A stretch of DNA of 64,000 nucleotides. Origin: Pontibacillus chungwhensis (GTDB lineage Bacteria; Bacillota; Bacilli; Bacillales; BH030062). Every line of letters begins with the position of its first letter. Within the stretch, counting starts at the first letter, position 1. The position numbers and the translations under genes were made by a program. This document shows, one piece after another, positions 50,119 to 58,317 of this stretch. The stretch is from positions 1,612,001-1,676,000 of the forward strand of contig NZ_CP126446.1 of assembly GCF_030166655.1 (NCBI RefSeq), in the 5' to 3' direction. The notes under the pieces were generated by a model. That model saw only the letters and a list, made by a program, of their open reading frames with translations. It had not been told where the DNA came from and did no database searches.

Positions 50119-51462
50119 ATGAATATGAAAAAAGCACTTGTAACTGTCCCTTTAAGTTTCTCTTTACTACTACCAACCACGGCGAGCATTGTGAATGCGG
50201 ATGAACATAGTCAATCTAAACCAACTGTTATGACAGAGGCCGTTGAACTAAGAGCATCTTTAGACCGTCTGTTAAGTGAACATGCTTATTTAGCAGTTGA
50301 AACGATGAGAAAAGGAGCAGAAGGGGCTTCAGATTTTGAGGCATCCGCCAATGCGTTAAGCAGTAATACCGAAGATTTATCAAAAGCGATCGGTTCTGTA
50401 TATGGGGAAGAAGCAGGAGATCAATTCAAACAAATGTGGTCCGACCATATTGGCTATTTCGTTGATTATGTGAAAGCAACAGGAAATGATGATGCTGAAG
50501 CAAAAGAAGCAGCCATTCAAGAATTAAACGACTATCGTAAAGATTTCTCTCAGTTCTTAGAAACAGCGACAGGGGAACGATTAGAAGCAGGTAAGCTTGC
50601 AGAAGGCTTACAAATGCATGTCAAACAACTAATCGGAGCATTTGATAGTTATGTAGCTGGTGACTATGAGAAAGCTTACGAATATGAACGAAAAGCAATT
50701 GAACATATGTACGGGGTAAGTAAAGGACTTTCGAGTGCCATTGTAGACCAATATCCGGACAAATTTAATGGAACGAAAGCAGTAACGCCAGCAGCAGATC
50801 TTCGTTCAACACTTGACCACCTCATGTCTGAACACGCTGGACTTGCTATGATGGCCATGCAGAACGGAATTGACGGCTCAGATGATTTTAAGGCTTCAAC
50901 GGAAGCGTTAAATAACAATACAGATGACCTGGCTGCTGCGATCAGTTCAATATACGGAGAAGAAGCTGGGCAACAATTTAAGAAGATGTGGACGAATCAT
51001 ATCGGACACTTTGTTGACTATGTAAAAGCTACAGGTGCAGAGGATAAGGAGAAGAAACAACAAGCGCTAGATGCTCTCGATCAATATCGCCAGGACTTCT
51101 CCATGTTCTTGGAGAAAGCAACAGAAGGTGAATTAAAATCGGAAACATTGGCGAAAAACTTACAAAGTCATGTTGATTACCTGATTACAACCTTTGATCA
51201 ATATGCTGATGAAGATTACGATATGGCGTACGAGACGCTTCGTGAATCCTATGGTCACATGTTTGGAGCAGCCAAAGCATTATCTTCTGGTTTCGTCAAT
51301 CACCAACCAGAGAAGTTCCAAGCTGATATGCCTTCAGAAATGCCTGATACAGGGATGGGCGGCTCTCAAGCTTCCAACGACTTCACTTGGATTATTCTTT
51401 CTGTGCTAGCGATGTTAGCAGGAACAGCCATCTTCGCTCGGAAGCAGTCACAAAACCAATAA
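50119..51462 (+). CDS. Exported protein with two tandem helical repeats and a sortase-like C-terminus
   Basis: A 447-aa surface protein. The signal peptide is residues 1-30 (ends IVNADE). Two repeats of about 165 aa begin at ELRASLDRLLSEHAYLAVET and DLRSTLDHLMSEHAGLAMMA. Each repeat has a GEEAG.QFK.MW..HIG.FVDYVKATG core and an HxxxLI..FD.Y helix; His positions in SEHA, DHIG/NHIG and MHVK/SHVD suggest a metal or cofactor site. The end has MPDTG, a hydrophobic helix and a basic tail, resembling a sortase signal. No function known. Confidence 0.72.
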   Translation: MNMKKALVTVPLSFSLLLPTTASIVNADEHSQSKPTVMTEAVELRASLDRLLSEHAYLAVETMRKGAEGASDFEASANALSSNTEDLSKAIGSVYGEEAGDQFKQMWSDHIGYFVDYVKATGNDDAEAKEAAIQELNDYRKDFSQFLETATGERLEAGKLAEGLQMHVKQLIGAFDSYVAGDYEKAYEYERKAIEHMYGVSKGLSSAIVDQYPDKFNGTKAVTPAADLRSTLDHLMSEHAGLAMMAMQNGIDGSDDFKASTEALNNNTDDLAAAISSIYGEEAGQQFKKMWTNHIGHFVDYVKATGAEDKEKKQQALDALDQYRQDFSMFLEKATEGELKSETLAKNLQSHVDYLITTFDQYADEDYDMAYETLRESYGHMFGAAKALSSGFVNHQPEKFQADMPSEMPDTGMGGSQASNDFTWIILSVLAMLAGTAIFARKQSQNQ

Positions 51463-51477
51463 AAAATATAGGAAAAA

Positions 51478-51519
51478 GAAAAAAGGATGGAATCCGAGTC
51501 AGGATTCCATCCTTTTTTC
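51478..51519 (+). terminator. Terminator of the repeat protein gene
   Basis: AAAAGGATGGAATCC pairs with GGATTCCATCCTTTT around gagtca. Confidence 0.92.
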
Positions 51520-51550
51520 AAAATGGCCTCGATATGTTAGGTCTGGGGGA

Positions 51551-51886
51551 TTACTTTTCACACTGTTTTTGATCTGGGATGTCCAACCACTCATCGGCCC
51601 ATGCTTTAATATCCCTCATTAAAGGTTTTAAAGAATGTCCCATTTCTGTTAGAGAATACTCAATTCTTACAGGAGTTTCAGCATATACCTCTCGGTTAAT
51701 AATGCCTTCAGCTTCCAAATCTTTCAATCGTTCAGATAGCAAACGTCCACTAATTCCAATCGCGTCTTTAATTTCATGGTTTCGCTGCGGCCCAGCTAAT
51801 AATTGATAAATAATAAGTGCATTCCAGCGCTGGCTAATGATTCCGACAGCTTTTTCAAATCTTGGGCATAAACTAGAGTCTTCCAC
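51551..51886 (-). CDS. HxlR-family transcription regulator
   Basis: A 111-aa winged-helix regulator with CPRFEKAVGIISQRWNALII at the N-terminus and ISGRLLSERLKDLEAEGIIN in the recognition region. GTG at 51886 is preceded by AAGGAGAG 6 nt upstream; a longer frame to 51958 has none. The N-terminal Cys (residue 6) is the position used for thiol sensing in YodB/HypR-type members. It is divergent from a DoxX gene, as in quinone/electrophile-responsive units. Confidence 0.85.
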   Translation of the reverse strand: MEDSSLCPRFEKAVGIISQRWNALIIYQLLAGPQRNHEIKDAIGISGRLLSERLKDLEAEGIINREVYAETPVRIEYSLTEMGHSLKPLMRDIKAWADEWLDIPDQKQCEK

Positions 51887-51926
51887 ATCGATCTCTCCTT
51901 CAACTATAGTGTACCATAATTTATTT

Positions 51927-51992
51927 CTTATCGTAACTCTGTTACTTATCGTAAACAAATTACTTGTGGTATCATGGTTACATGATTATAAT
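51927..51992. promoter_or_regulatory. Divergent control region of HxlR and DoxX genes
   Basis: Direct repeats CTTATCGTAA at 51927-51936 and 51945-51954, with the dyad GTAAC-TCT-GTTAC (51933-51945) between them. A plus-strand promoter TTGTGG (51964-51969), 17 nt, TATAAT (51987-51992) drives the DoxX gene. Confidence 0.55.
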
Positions 51993-52052
51993 AGGTTACA
52001 TAAAGTAAGTTGGTTAGGAATCGTACGTTTGTATTTAGAAAGGGTGAGTAGA

Positions 52053-52481
52053 ATGAAGCATAAACATCAACAACTAGGCGTATTATTTTTGCGTCTGTTC
52101 TTAGGCTTTACCGTGTTTATTCATGGTCTTACGAAATTTAAAATTGGGATGGGGAATACCTCGATTGCTCTCGAGACATTAACGATTCCCATGTCGTTGC
52201 TATATTCAATTGGCGTTATCGAAGTTATGGGAGGGATCCTCTTGATGATTGGGTTTAAAGTTCGAGTGGTAGCTTCTGTGGTGGCTGTGCTCATGCTGCT
52301 CTCGATTACGCAATTGAAACTAACAATTGGATTTTTAGGGAATAGTCAAATGGCAGGCTTTGAATTAGATCTCGCTCTATTATCGATTGCTGCCTTTCTT
52401 GCACTCGATGGAAAGACGCCTTTTGCTATTGAGAATATTACATTTCAAGCTGATGAGTGTTACGAATGTCCGGAAGTATAA
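52053..52481 (+). CDS. DoxX-family membrane protein (MhqP/CatD-like)
   Basis: A 142-aa four-helix membrane protein: LGVLFLRLFLGFTVFIHGLT at the N-terminus, LLYSIGVIEVMGGILLMIGF in the middle. Start 52053 follows GAAAGGGTGAG. DoxX relatives next to HxlR/MarR regulators are induced by quinones or thiol stress and may act with thioredoxin-like partners. A CYEC motif closes the C-terminus. Substrate or reaction unknown. Confidence 0.8.
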   Translation: MKHKHQQLGVLFLRLFLGFTVFIHGLTKFKIGMGNTSIALETLTIPMSLLYSIGVIEVMGGILLMIGFKVRVVASVVAVLMLLSITQLKLTIGFLGNSQMAGFELDLALLSIAAFLALDGKTPFAIENITFQADECYECPEV

Positions 52482-52517
52482 GTGAGTGTAAGAAATCAAC
52501 AACATATAGAAAAACGT

Positions 52518-52556
52518 AGCCCGATCTTGAATAACCGATGATTCAAGACCGGGCTC
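52518..52556. terminator. Bidirectional terminator between DoxX and YihY genes
   Basis: AGCCCG-TCTTGAAT pairs with ATTCAAGA-CGGGCT. Confidence 0.85.
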
Positions 52557-52559
52557 TAT

Positions 52560-53405
52560 TTATGCTGAGAAAGTGGAATCTGTTGAAGAGCTCGAGTGCC
52601 TCTTATGATAGATGACATTGATTTCAGCGCCAATCATAAGGATCAAGCCTGTAAGGAAGAACCACAGTAGTAAGATAATAATGCCACCTAAACTACCATA
52701 AGTAGCGGAGTAGTTACCAAAGTTGCTTACATAGAAAGAGAATGCAAGGGATATCACTTGCCAGAGTATCGCTGTAATCATCGCCCCGGGTAAAATGTGT
52801 TTAAATGGATAGCTTTTATTCGGTGCAAAATGATATAAAGCCATTAAAATACCAGTCATGACGAGTATTCCAATCGCCCACCTAAGAAACTGGAACAATA
52901 ATACGGATTGTTCAGGTAGCTGTAGGGCTTCGTTAATCCCCTGAATAATTAAATCACCAAATACAGGCAGAATAAGTGCAACAGCAATGGCGATAATCAT
53001 ACCAAGAGTGAGAATAATCGATAATAATCGGACTTTAATGAAGGACCTTGTTTCTTCTACATCATAAGCCAAGTTAGCAGATTTTATAAAAGCCATGACG
53101 CCAGAGGAGGCAGACCAAAGGGTACCGATAATACCAACAGTCAATAATCCTCCTTTAGGAGAGTCCACTAGGCTGATAATCTGTTCTTTAAATATGCTCA
53201 TGGTCTCGTCTGGAATCATACTTCCCATAAAATCGATCGCTTGATCGGGATCAATCTGTAAGTATGGAAGGATCGAGAGCATTAAAATAAGTAGAGGGAC
53301 GATTGCTAACAGATAATAATAAGCTTGTGCAGCAGCCAGTATTGGTGTATTGTTTTCTAGAAATTTGTTTTTAAGTTCTTTTATATAACTCATAAATGAC
53401 TTCAA
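52560..53405 (-). CDS. YihY/BrkB-family membrane protein
   Basis: A 281-aa protein with six membrane segments of the YihY (UPF0761/BrkB) family: ILAAAQAYYYLLAIVPLLIL and GTLWSASSGVMAFIKSANLA, with YGSLGGIIILLLWFFLTGLI at the C-terminus. TTG at 53405 is the likely start, 7 nt from AAGGAGG. The family is widespread; the old ribonuclease BN label is wrong. Transport of an envelope component has been suggested for relatives but is unproven here. Confidence 0.83.
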   Translation of the reverse strand: MKSFMSYIKELKNKFLENNTPILAAAQAYYYLLAIVPLLILMLSILPYLQIDPDQAIDFMGSMIPDETMSIFKEQIISLVDSPKGGLLTVGIIGTLWSASSGVMAFIKSANLAYDVEETRSFIKVRLLSIILTLGMIIAIAVALILPVFGDLIIQGINEALQLPEQSVLLFQFLRWAIGILVMTGILMALYHFAPNKSYPFKHILPGAMITAILWQVISLAFSFYVSNFGNYSATYGSLGGIIILLLWFFLTGLILMIGAEINVIYHKRHSSSSTDSTFSA

Positions 53406-53492
53406 AGTGTATCCTCCTTACATTTTGTACCTATCTGTACATATTCCATCCCCTTTTGGAAAACATTTTAATCGTCAAGATTAAAAGAATGT

Positions 53493-53518
53493 GTTTTGAT
53501 AAGAGAGTGTTGTGGTAA
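53493..53518 (+). promoter_or_regulatory. Candidate sigma-B promoter of the ytxG-ytxH-like operon
   Basis: GTTTTG (53493-53498), 14 nt, TGGTAA (53513-53518). B. subtilis ytxGHJ, with similar content, is known to be sigma-B controlled. Confidence 0.42.
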
Positions 53519-53541
53519 AACGTAGAGAAGGGAGGATAGGG

Positions 53542-53967
53542 ATGATGATTTATCTTTATATTGGTATATTAATTGTTTCTGTTTCCTTTGCCATATTAGC
53601 CATTTACCTTGCGAAACTGCTTTCGTCAGTATCGAAGTCTATGGATGACTTAGGGAACACACTTTCTGAAGTAGAACAACAACTTCACGGTATTACAAAA
53701 GAAACAGAAGAGATGGTTCAGGAAACTCATCTCATTGTAGACGATGTAAAAGAGAAGACAGATGCTCTTACTCCTGTTTTTCACTCATTACATGGTCTAG
53801 GTTCTTCCCTTATTCAATTAAATCGATCGATTGAAGGGGTCCCAAGTACATTAAGGACTTATACAGCCGATCATTCCGTTAAAGTGACGGAAGCCTATCA
53901 TTGGGGCACGACAGCTATGTCTCTTTATCAAAAGTGGAAGATGACCAAACAGCAAACACAAGTATAA
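53542..53967 (+). CDS. DUF948 protein, first copy (YtxG-like)
   Basis: A 141-aa protein with one N-terminal membrane helix (YLYIGILIVSVSFAILAIYL) followed by a long amphipathic coiled-coil-like region (MDDLGNTLSEVEQQLHGITK) and a polar end. Start 53542 or 53545 follows GGGAGG. The DUF948 family includes the general stress protein YtxG. It is the first of three genes with 19-24 nt gaps: DUF948, DUF948, YtxH. Confidence 0.82.
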   Translation: MMIYLYIGILIVSVSFAILAIYLAKLLSSVSKSMDDLGNTLSEVEQQLHGITKETEEMVQETHLIVDDVKEKTDALTPVFHSLHGLGSSLIQLNRSIEGVPSTLRTYTADHSVKVTEAYHWGTTAMSLYQKWKMTKQQTQV

Positions 53968-53986
53968 TGGAAAGAGGTGAATAAGC

Positions 53987-54439
53987 TTGACGTTAGTAGG
54001 AATTGGAGTACTTATTATAGGAATCGCTTTTGCGATCATTTCGATCTTTGTGGCGCGTACCCTTAATAATTTAGCTCACGTGTTAAATGGGGTCGACGAA
54101 ACGGTTAAGAAATTACCTGAACAACTTGATGGAGTGATGAATCAAACAGCAGAAGTATTAGGGCAAAGCAAAGATACCCTAGCAGATGTGAATGAGAAGA
54201 TTCGCACGCTTAGTCCCTTGTTTTACATAATCGGCGATGTGGGGGAGTCATCTAGAAAGTTAACTTCCTCATTAGTCGATATGACTTCTTCCTTGAAGAA
54301 GAATACTAGTGACGGCAGGACCGTCGTAAATGAAGAAAACTTGCGCGGGTTATACGGTGCTATTGCGTTTAGTTATTTCTTAACGAAACGTAAGAAAGCA
54401 ATGAAAAATGCACTAGAACAAACCAATCAACAACAATAA
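53987..54439 (+). CDS. DUF948 protein, second copy
   Basis: A 150-aa paralogue of the previous protein: membrane helix GIGVLIIGIAFAIISIFVAR, coiled-coil region LNGVDETVKKLPEQLDGVMN, and the shared LTPVFH/LSPLFY segment. TTG start at 53987 with AAAGAGGTGA upstream. Duplication of DUF948 beside ytxH suggests a membrane-associated stress complex with two related subunits; inference. Confidence 0.8.
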   Translation: MTLVGIGVLIIGIAFAIISIFVARTLNNLAHVLNGVDETVKKLPEQLDGVMNQTAEVLGQSKDTLADVNEKIRTLSPLFYIIGDVGESSRKLTSSLVDMTSSLKKNTSDGRTVVNEENLRGLYGAIAFSYFLTKRKKAMKNALEQTNQQQ

Positions 54440-54463
54440 TCGATTACACAAAGGAGAATGAAT

Positions 54464-54949
54464 ATGGCGAATCAAAAAAGTGGATTAGGAAAAGTTACAT
54501 TCTATATGGCAATCGGAGCATTAGTAGGAGGAGCGGTTACACTAATAAACCGTGACACTAGAAACTCCCTTAAAGAAAAATCTTCTTCTACAAAGGAATC
54601 AGTAAGTAGTTACGTTTCAACCGTTAAAGAGGATCCGCAAGGTACAAAAGATGATCTTGTAGACCGAATCCAGCGTACGGCTACGGCTACGAAAGAAGCG
54701 GTTAACCAAATTCAAAGCATTATTAATGATCAGGGGAAAGACCTGGCCAAGCAAATGCAAGATGTGAAAGAAGAATCAGAAGAAATTGTGTCTACCGTTA
54801 AAGAAACGGGCGAGGAATTAAAGGATGTCGGTGAAAAGGCAGCAGAAGCTAAAGAAGAGTTAACAAACTCTTATGAGGAAGAAGAGCAAACAGCTCCAAC
54901 GACGTCTTCTATTCAAACTCCACAATCTAATGACAATAGAGCTCTGTAA
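54464..54949 (+). CDS. ytxH: YtxH-domain general stress protein
   Basis: A 161-aa protein. An N-terminal YtxH segment with glycine-rich membrane helix (VTFYMAIGALVGGAVTLINR) is followed by a long charged, Lys/Glu/Thr-rich helix of late-embryogenesis-like character and a disordered end. The second ATG at 54464 has better spacing from AAAGGAG. Third gene of the DUF948 operon, as in the sigma-B-controlled ytxGHJ of Bacillus. Confidence 0.83.
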   Translation: MANQKSGLGKVTFYMAIGALVGGAVTLINRDTRNSLKEKSSSTKESVSSYVSTVKEDPQGTKDDLVDRIQRTATATKEAVNQIQSIINDQGKDLAKQMQDVKEESEEIVSTVKETGEELKDVGEKAAEAKEELTNSYEEEEQTAPTTSSIQTPQSNDNRAL

Positions 54950-54958
54950 GAAGAAGTT

Positions 54959-54997
54959 AAAAATCGCGAGAACTTAAATGTGTTCTCGCGATTTTCT
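54959..54997. terminator. Bidirectional terminator after ytxH
   Basis: AAAATCGCGAGAAC pairs with GTTCTCGCGATTTT; the stop of the convergent gene lies in its loop. Confidence 0.9.
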
Positions 54998-55216
54998 GTT
55001 TTTATAAGCTTCTAGCCTTCCGATTTCCTCGTTTAACAATCGCTGCATTTCCTCACGATCTTCCATAGTCACCATTGGATCTTCCTCGTTCCAATCTAAT
55101 GTATAAACACTATAATATCGTCTAATTCTTCTGAAATAGATTGTTGAGTTTGGAAACTTATCAAAATACCCTCGTATTCTATTTTTACGGTCAAAACTCC
55201 AACGTGTTAACCTCAT
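54974..55216 (-). CDS. Small basic protein of 80 aa (unknown)
   Basis: Begins MRLTRWSFDRKNRIRGYFDK and contains RRIRRYYSVYTLDWNEEDP, then a charged helix (REEMQRLLNEEIGRLEAYKN). AGGTGA lies 5 nt upstream of the ATG at 55216. Cytosolic and basic at the N-terminus. No family recognised. Confidence 0.55.
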   Translation of the reverse strand: MRLTRWSFDRKNRIRGYFDKFPNSTIYFRRIRRYYSVYTLDWNEEDPMVTMEDREEMQRLLNEEIGRLEAYKNRKSREHI

Positions 55217-55498
55217 GCTGTTCACCTATTCCATATTAAAATTTGAAATTTCTGAGAGCCTATTGTAACATATGAAACTAATGAAAGGGCGAAATGAGTC
55301 GAAAAAAGGAATATTTTATCATTTTATCCTGAATAGGGCGGTGAAAGGTGTTCTAGTTACGTAAAGGTTTGAAACGTTGTAAAAAAGGGATTAGTTATTA
55401 GAGATTCATTTATGGGAGAGGGAAACGATTCTTTAGCTACATAAACTCTCCTGCGCTCGGAGAATAATGGAGCGTCCACTAAAAGAGGAGGAAAATAC

Positions 55499-56983
55499 GT
55501 GAAGAGTTTCACGAAAATGTTTTGGATTTCATTAACCATAGGGGTTGCATTTGTACTTTGGGGAGCTATACTACCCGATCAAATGTTTAACGTCATGAGT
55601 GCTGGTAAAAGCTTTGTGCTTGATCAATTTGGTTGGTTCTATCAATTAGCTACTACATTCTTCTTTGTCATCGCTTTGGTCATTGCTTTTAGTAAGTATG
55701 GAAAGATTAAATTAGGTAAAGAAGGAGAAGAACCAGAATATAGTACATCAACTTGGTTCGCTATGCTCTTTAGTGCTGGTATGGGAATAGGATTACTGTT
55801 TTATGGTGTATCAGAACCTGTATCACACTACTCCAAGCCTCCATTCGGAGATGCCAATACGATCGAATCAGCAAAAGTAGGATTGCGTTATACGTATCTT
55901 CACTGGGGTTTTCACGCATGGGCCATCTACGCTATTGTAGCACTTGCGCTAGCTTATTATAAGTTTAAGAAAGATATGCCTGGATTAATGAGTGTGACAC
56001 TAAGGCCTGTGATAGGTGATCGTGCAAACGGTCCCATCGGAATGGTCGTTGATATCATCGCTGTTTTTGCAACCCTCTTTGGAGTTGCTATATCACTAGG
56101 AATTGGTGCGCAGCAGATTAATGGAGGATTGAATTTCTTATTTGAAATTCCAAATAATTTTGGCGTGCAACTTGTCATTATGGGTATCACAACGGTCTTA
56201 TTTATTACATCAGCAGCGAGCGGGTTATCTAAAGGAATACGTTATTTAAGTAATGCAAACTTGATATTAGCCGTTATCTTGTTTTTTTCCTTTTTATTCC
56301 TTGGTCCTACTCAATTCATGCTTGAGACGTTCTCGACTACTTTTGGTTCATATATTCAGAACCTTCCAAGCATGGGGCTTCGATTCTCACCATTCCAACA
56401 GGAGAATAATCAGTGGGTAAAAGATTGGACAATCTTCTACTGGGCATGGTGGATTTCTTGGACACCTTTTGTAAGTACATTTATTGCTCGGGTTTCAAGA
56501 GGTCGTTCAGTTCGTGAGTTCCTTGTCGCTGTTATTATCGCGCCATCCATTGTCTGTGCACTTTGGTTTGGTATGTTTGGTAGCGCGGGAATTTTCTACG
56601 ATCACATTCAAGGAATTGATGTGGCTGGTCAGAGCTTAGAAACGGCTTTATTCTTTGTGTTTGAACAGATGAACTTTAGCTTTATTCTATCAGGAGTATC
56701 CGTTCTTCTTATCTTGACATTCTTTGTGACTTCAGCAGACTCTGCTACGTTTGTTCTTGGAATGCAGACGCATAATGGTAGCTTGAACCCACCATTCTTT
56801 GTGAAATTAGCATGGGGAATTGTAATGGTAGCCGTTGCAGCGATCCTGATGTGGTCAGGAGGAGTGGATGGTCTTCAAGCCGCTACGATCATAACTGGAT
56901 TGCCGCTTACGATAATCTTGCTAATTATGACATGGGGCTTGTTGAAATCATTCTCGGCTGATCTTAAAGCAGGAAAGAAATAG
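55499..56983 (+). CDS. BCCT-family compatible-solute transporter (OpuD-like)
   Basis: A 494-aa betaine/choline/carnitine transporter with 12 membrane segments: AGMGIGLLFYGVSEPVSHYS near residue 95, HWGFHAWAIYAIVALALAYY, and the family motif DWTIFYWAWWISWTPFVSTF. It lacks the long charged C-terminal tail of the two tandem BCCT proteins near 10-14 kb and belongs to the shorter OpuD type. GTG start with AGAGGAGG 7 nt upstream. Probably Na+-driven glycine betaine uptake. Confidence 0.9.
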   Translation: MKSFTKMFWISLTIGVAFVLWGAILPDQMFNVMSAGKSFVLDQFGWFYQLATTFFFVIALVIAFSKYGKIKLGKEGEEPEYSTSTWFAMLFSAGMGIGLLFYGVSEPVSHYSKPPFGDANTIESAKVGLRYTYLHWGFHAWAIYAIVALALAYYKFKKDMPGLMSVTLRPVIGDRANGPIGMVVDIIAVFATLFGVAISLGIGAQQINGGLNFLFEIPNNFGVQLVIMGITTVLFITSAASGLSKGIRYLSNANLILAVILFFSFLFLGPTQFMLETFSTTFGSYIQNLPSMGLRFSPFQQENNQWVKDWTIFYWAWWISWTPFVSTFIARVSRGRSVREFLVAVIIAPSIVCALWFGMFGSAGIFYDHIQGIDVAGQSLETALFFVFEQMNFSFILSGVSVLLILTFFVTSADSATFVLGMQTHNGSLNPPFFVKLAWGIVMVAVAAILMWSGGVDGLQAATIITGLPLTIILLIMTWGLLKSFSADLKAGKK

Positions 56984-56997
56984 GGATAACGAAAATC

Positions 56998-57040
56998 AAA
57001 AAGAACCCGTTTGCTTCTGAAGCAAACGGGTTCTTTTTTG
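56998..57040. terminator. Bidirectional terminator between BCCT and lrgB genes
   Basis: AAAAAGAACCCGTTTGCTT pairs with AAGCAAACGGGTTCTTTTT around ctg, an 18-19-bp stem. Confidence 0.95.
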
Positions 57041-57724
57041 TTATTGAATGAAAAAGTGTTGGAAATGTGGAATCCATGTGTTTCCCCAAACAAGTGTAAC
57101 ACCTGCAGCGATAATCATGGAGAGGCTAGAAAAAGTACCTTCCTGATCCCCGAGTTCAAATGCCTTCGACGTTCCGGCGCCATGTGCGGCCACACCGAAA
57201 GAGACACCGCGGGCTACAGGTGATTGTAAGGAAAACATTTTAATCACATGGGGACCTACAATAGAGCCTATAATGCCTGTTGCTACTACAAAGGCAGCTG
57301 TTAAAGCGGGTACACCGCCAATGGTCTCAGAGACTTCCATCGCAATAGGGGTTGTAATAGACCTTGGCATAATGCTTGTCATAAAGCTTCCACTTAAGTG
57401 AATCAGGTATCCTAAGAAAAAGCTCGAAACCACAGCGACCACAGAACCAGCTACAATGCTTGATAGAATTTCTACCATGAATTTCTTGATCAGTTCAAAG
57501 TGTTTGTAAATAGGAATTGCAAATGCTACTGTGGCAGGTCCTAAGAAGTAGCTAATGATACTTGTTCCGTTTTCATAATGTTGAAAAGGGATATCGAATA
57601 AAACTAGTAAAGCCACTAAGACAACAGGTACAACAAGCAGTGGCGTTAAATAAGCTTTTGGATATTTTTTATATAAACGTTTACTAATAATATAAATAAG
57701 AATGGTTGCAATTAGGTAGATCAT
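57041..57724 (-). CDS. lrgB: LrgB/CidB-family membrane protein
   Basis: A 227-aa membrane protein of the LrgB family: YFLGPATVAFAIPIYKHFEL, MPRSITTPIAMEVSETIGGV and GVAAHGAGTSKAFELGDQEG are highly conserved stretches. It overlaps the upstream LrgA gene by 4 nt (ATGA). LrgAB/CidAB form holin-like or pyruvate-transporting complexes affecting autolysis and overflow metabolism. A LysR regulator is encoded just upstream, as for cidABR. Confidence 0.9.
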   Translation of the reverse strand: MIYLIATILIYIISKRLYKKYPKAYLTPLLVVPVVLVALLVLFDIPFQHYENGTSIISYFLGPATVAFAIPIYKHFELIKKFMVEILSSIVAGSVVAVVSSFFLGYLIHLSGSFMTSIMPRSITTPIAMEVSETIGGVPALTAAFVVATGIIGSIVGPHVIKMFSLQSPVARGVSFGVAAHGAGTSKAFELGDQEGTFSSLSMIIAAGVTLVWGNTWIPHFQHFFIQ

Positions 57725-58095
57725 TGCTCATCTTCCTTTCTTCGTTTGGAAAGAAAATCGGCGACAAAGCCAGTAATGCCCATTACTAAAATCGTACTAA
57801 CTAAAATAATCAGAAGGATCTGGAATCCATTCCACCCAGCCATTTCTGGATATTGAACAATACCGACCGCAGCAGGAATGAAAAAGAGCAGAAGTTCAGC
57901 AAGAAGCCATTTACCAGCTTCCTCAACCCATTCCAACTTGACTAAGCCGAAGTGAAGGGCAAGAAAAAGAAAGACTAACCCGAAGATACTTCCCGGTATT
58001 GGGAACTGTGTAAGCTGCTGTATGGCTACTCCTATAAAGAAAAATACATTTATGAGCAAAAATTGTAATACGAGTTTCATAAAGGACTTGTAAAT
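57721..58095 (-). CDS. lrgA: LrgA/CidA-family holin-like membrane protein, possible ATT start
   Basis: About 124 aa with four membrane segments: GVAIQQLTQFPIPGSIFGLV, LGLVFLFLAL-type helix 2, and ELLLFFIPAAVGIVQYPEM. No ATG/GTG/TTG with a ribosome site fits the family N-terminus. ATT at 58093-58095 lies 7 nt after GGGGG (58107-58103) and gives the expected length. ATG at 58080 has no site, and a TTG at 58146 runs through a terminator-like hairpin. Translationally coupled to lrgB. Confidence 0.8.
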   Translation of the reverse strand: MYKSFMKLVLQFLLINVFFFIGVAIQQLTQFPIPGSIFGLVFLFLALHFGLVKLEWVEEAGKWLLAELLLFFIPAAVGIVQYPEMAGWNGFQILLIILVSTILVMGITGFVADFLSKRRKEDEQ

Positions 58096-58117
58096 GCTTA
58101 CACCCCCTGAACATGCG

Positions 58118-58143
58118 AAAAGAGCCTTGGGAAGGGCTCTTTT
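58118..58143 (-). terminator. Leader hairpin/attenuator ahead of lrgA
   Basis: AAAAGAGCC (58118-58126) pairs with GGCTCTTTT (58135-58143). It lies between the predicted promoter (TATAAT on the minus strand at 58261-58256) and the lrgA ribosome site. Confidence 0.6.
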
Positions 58144-58255
58144 CAAGAATGATCTTTTTGATTTTGAAAGCTTTTGGGAGTCAAAGGTTTGGGAGAACCT
58201 TTCATGAAAAAGACAGGTTGGGATCTAATCTTATTCATGCTGTTGACGTACTTTC

Positions 58256-58261
58256 ATTATA
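58256..58261 (-). promoter_or_regulatory. -10 box candidate of lrgAB
   Basis: TATAAT on the minus strand with a poor -35 (TTTCAT), as expected for a LysR-activated promoter. Confidence 0.35.
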
Positions 58262-58317
58262 GGATGCTAGATTGCATAATGAAAATACATATTTCTTATT
58301 TGAATCATAACTAAAAG

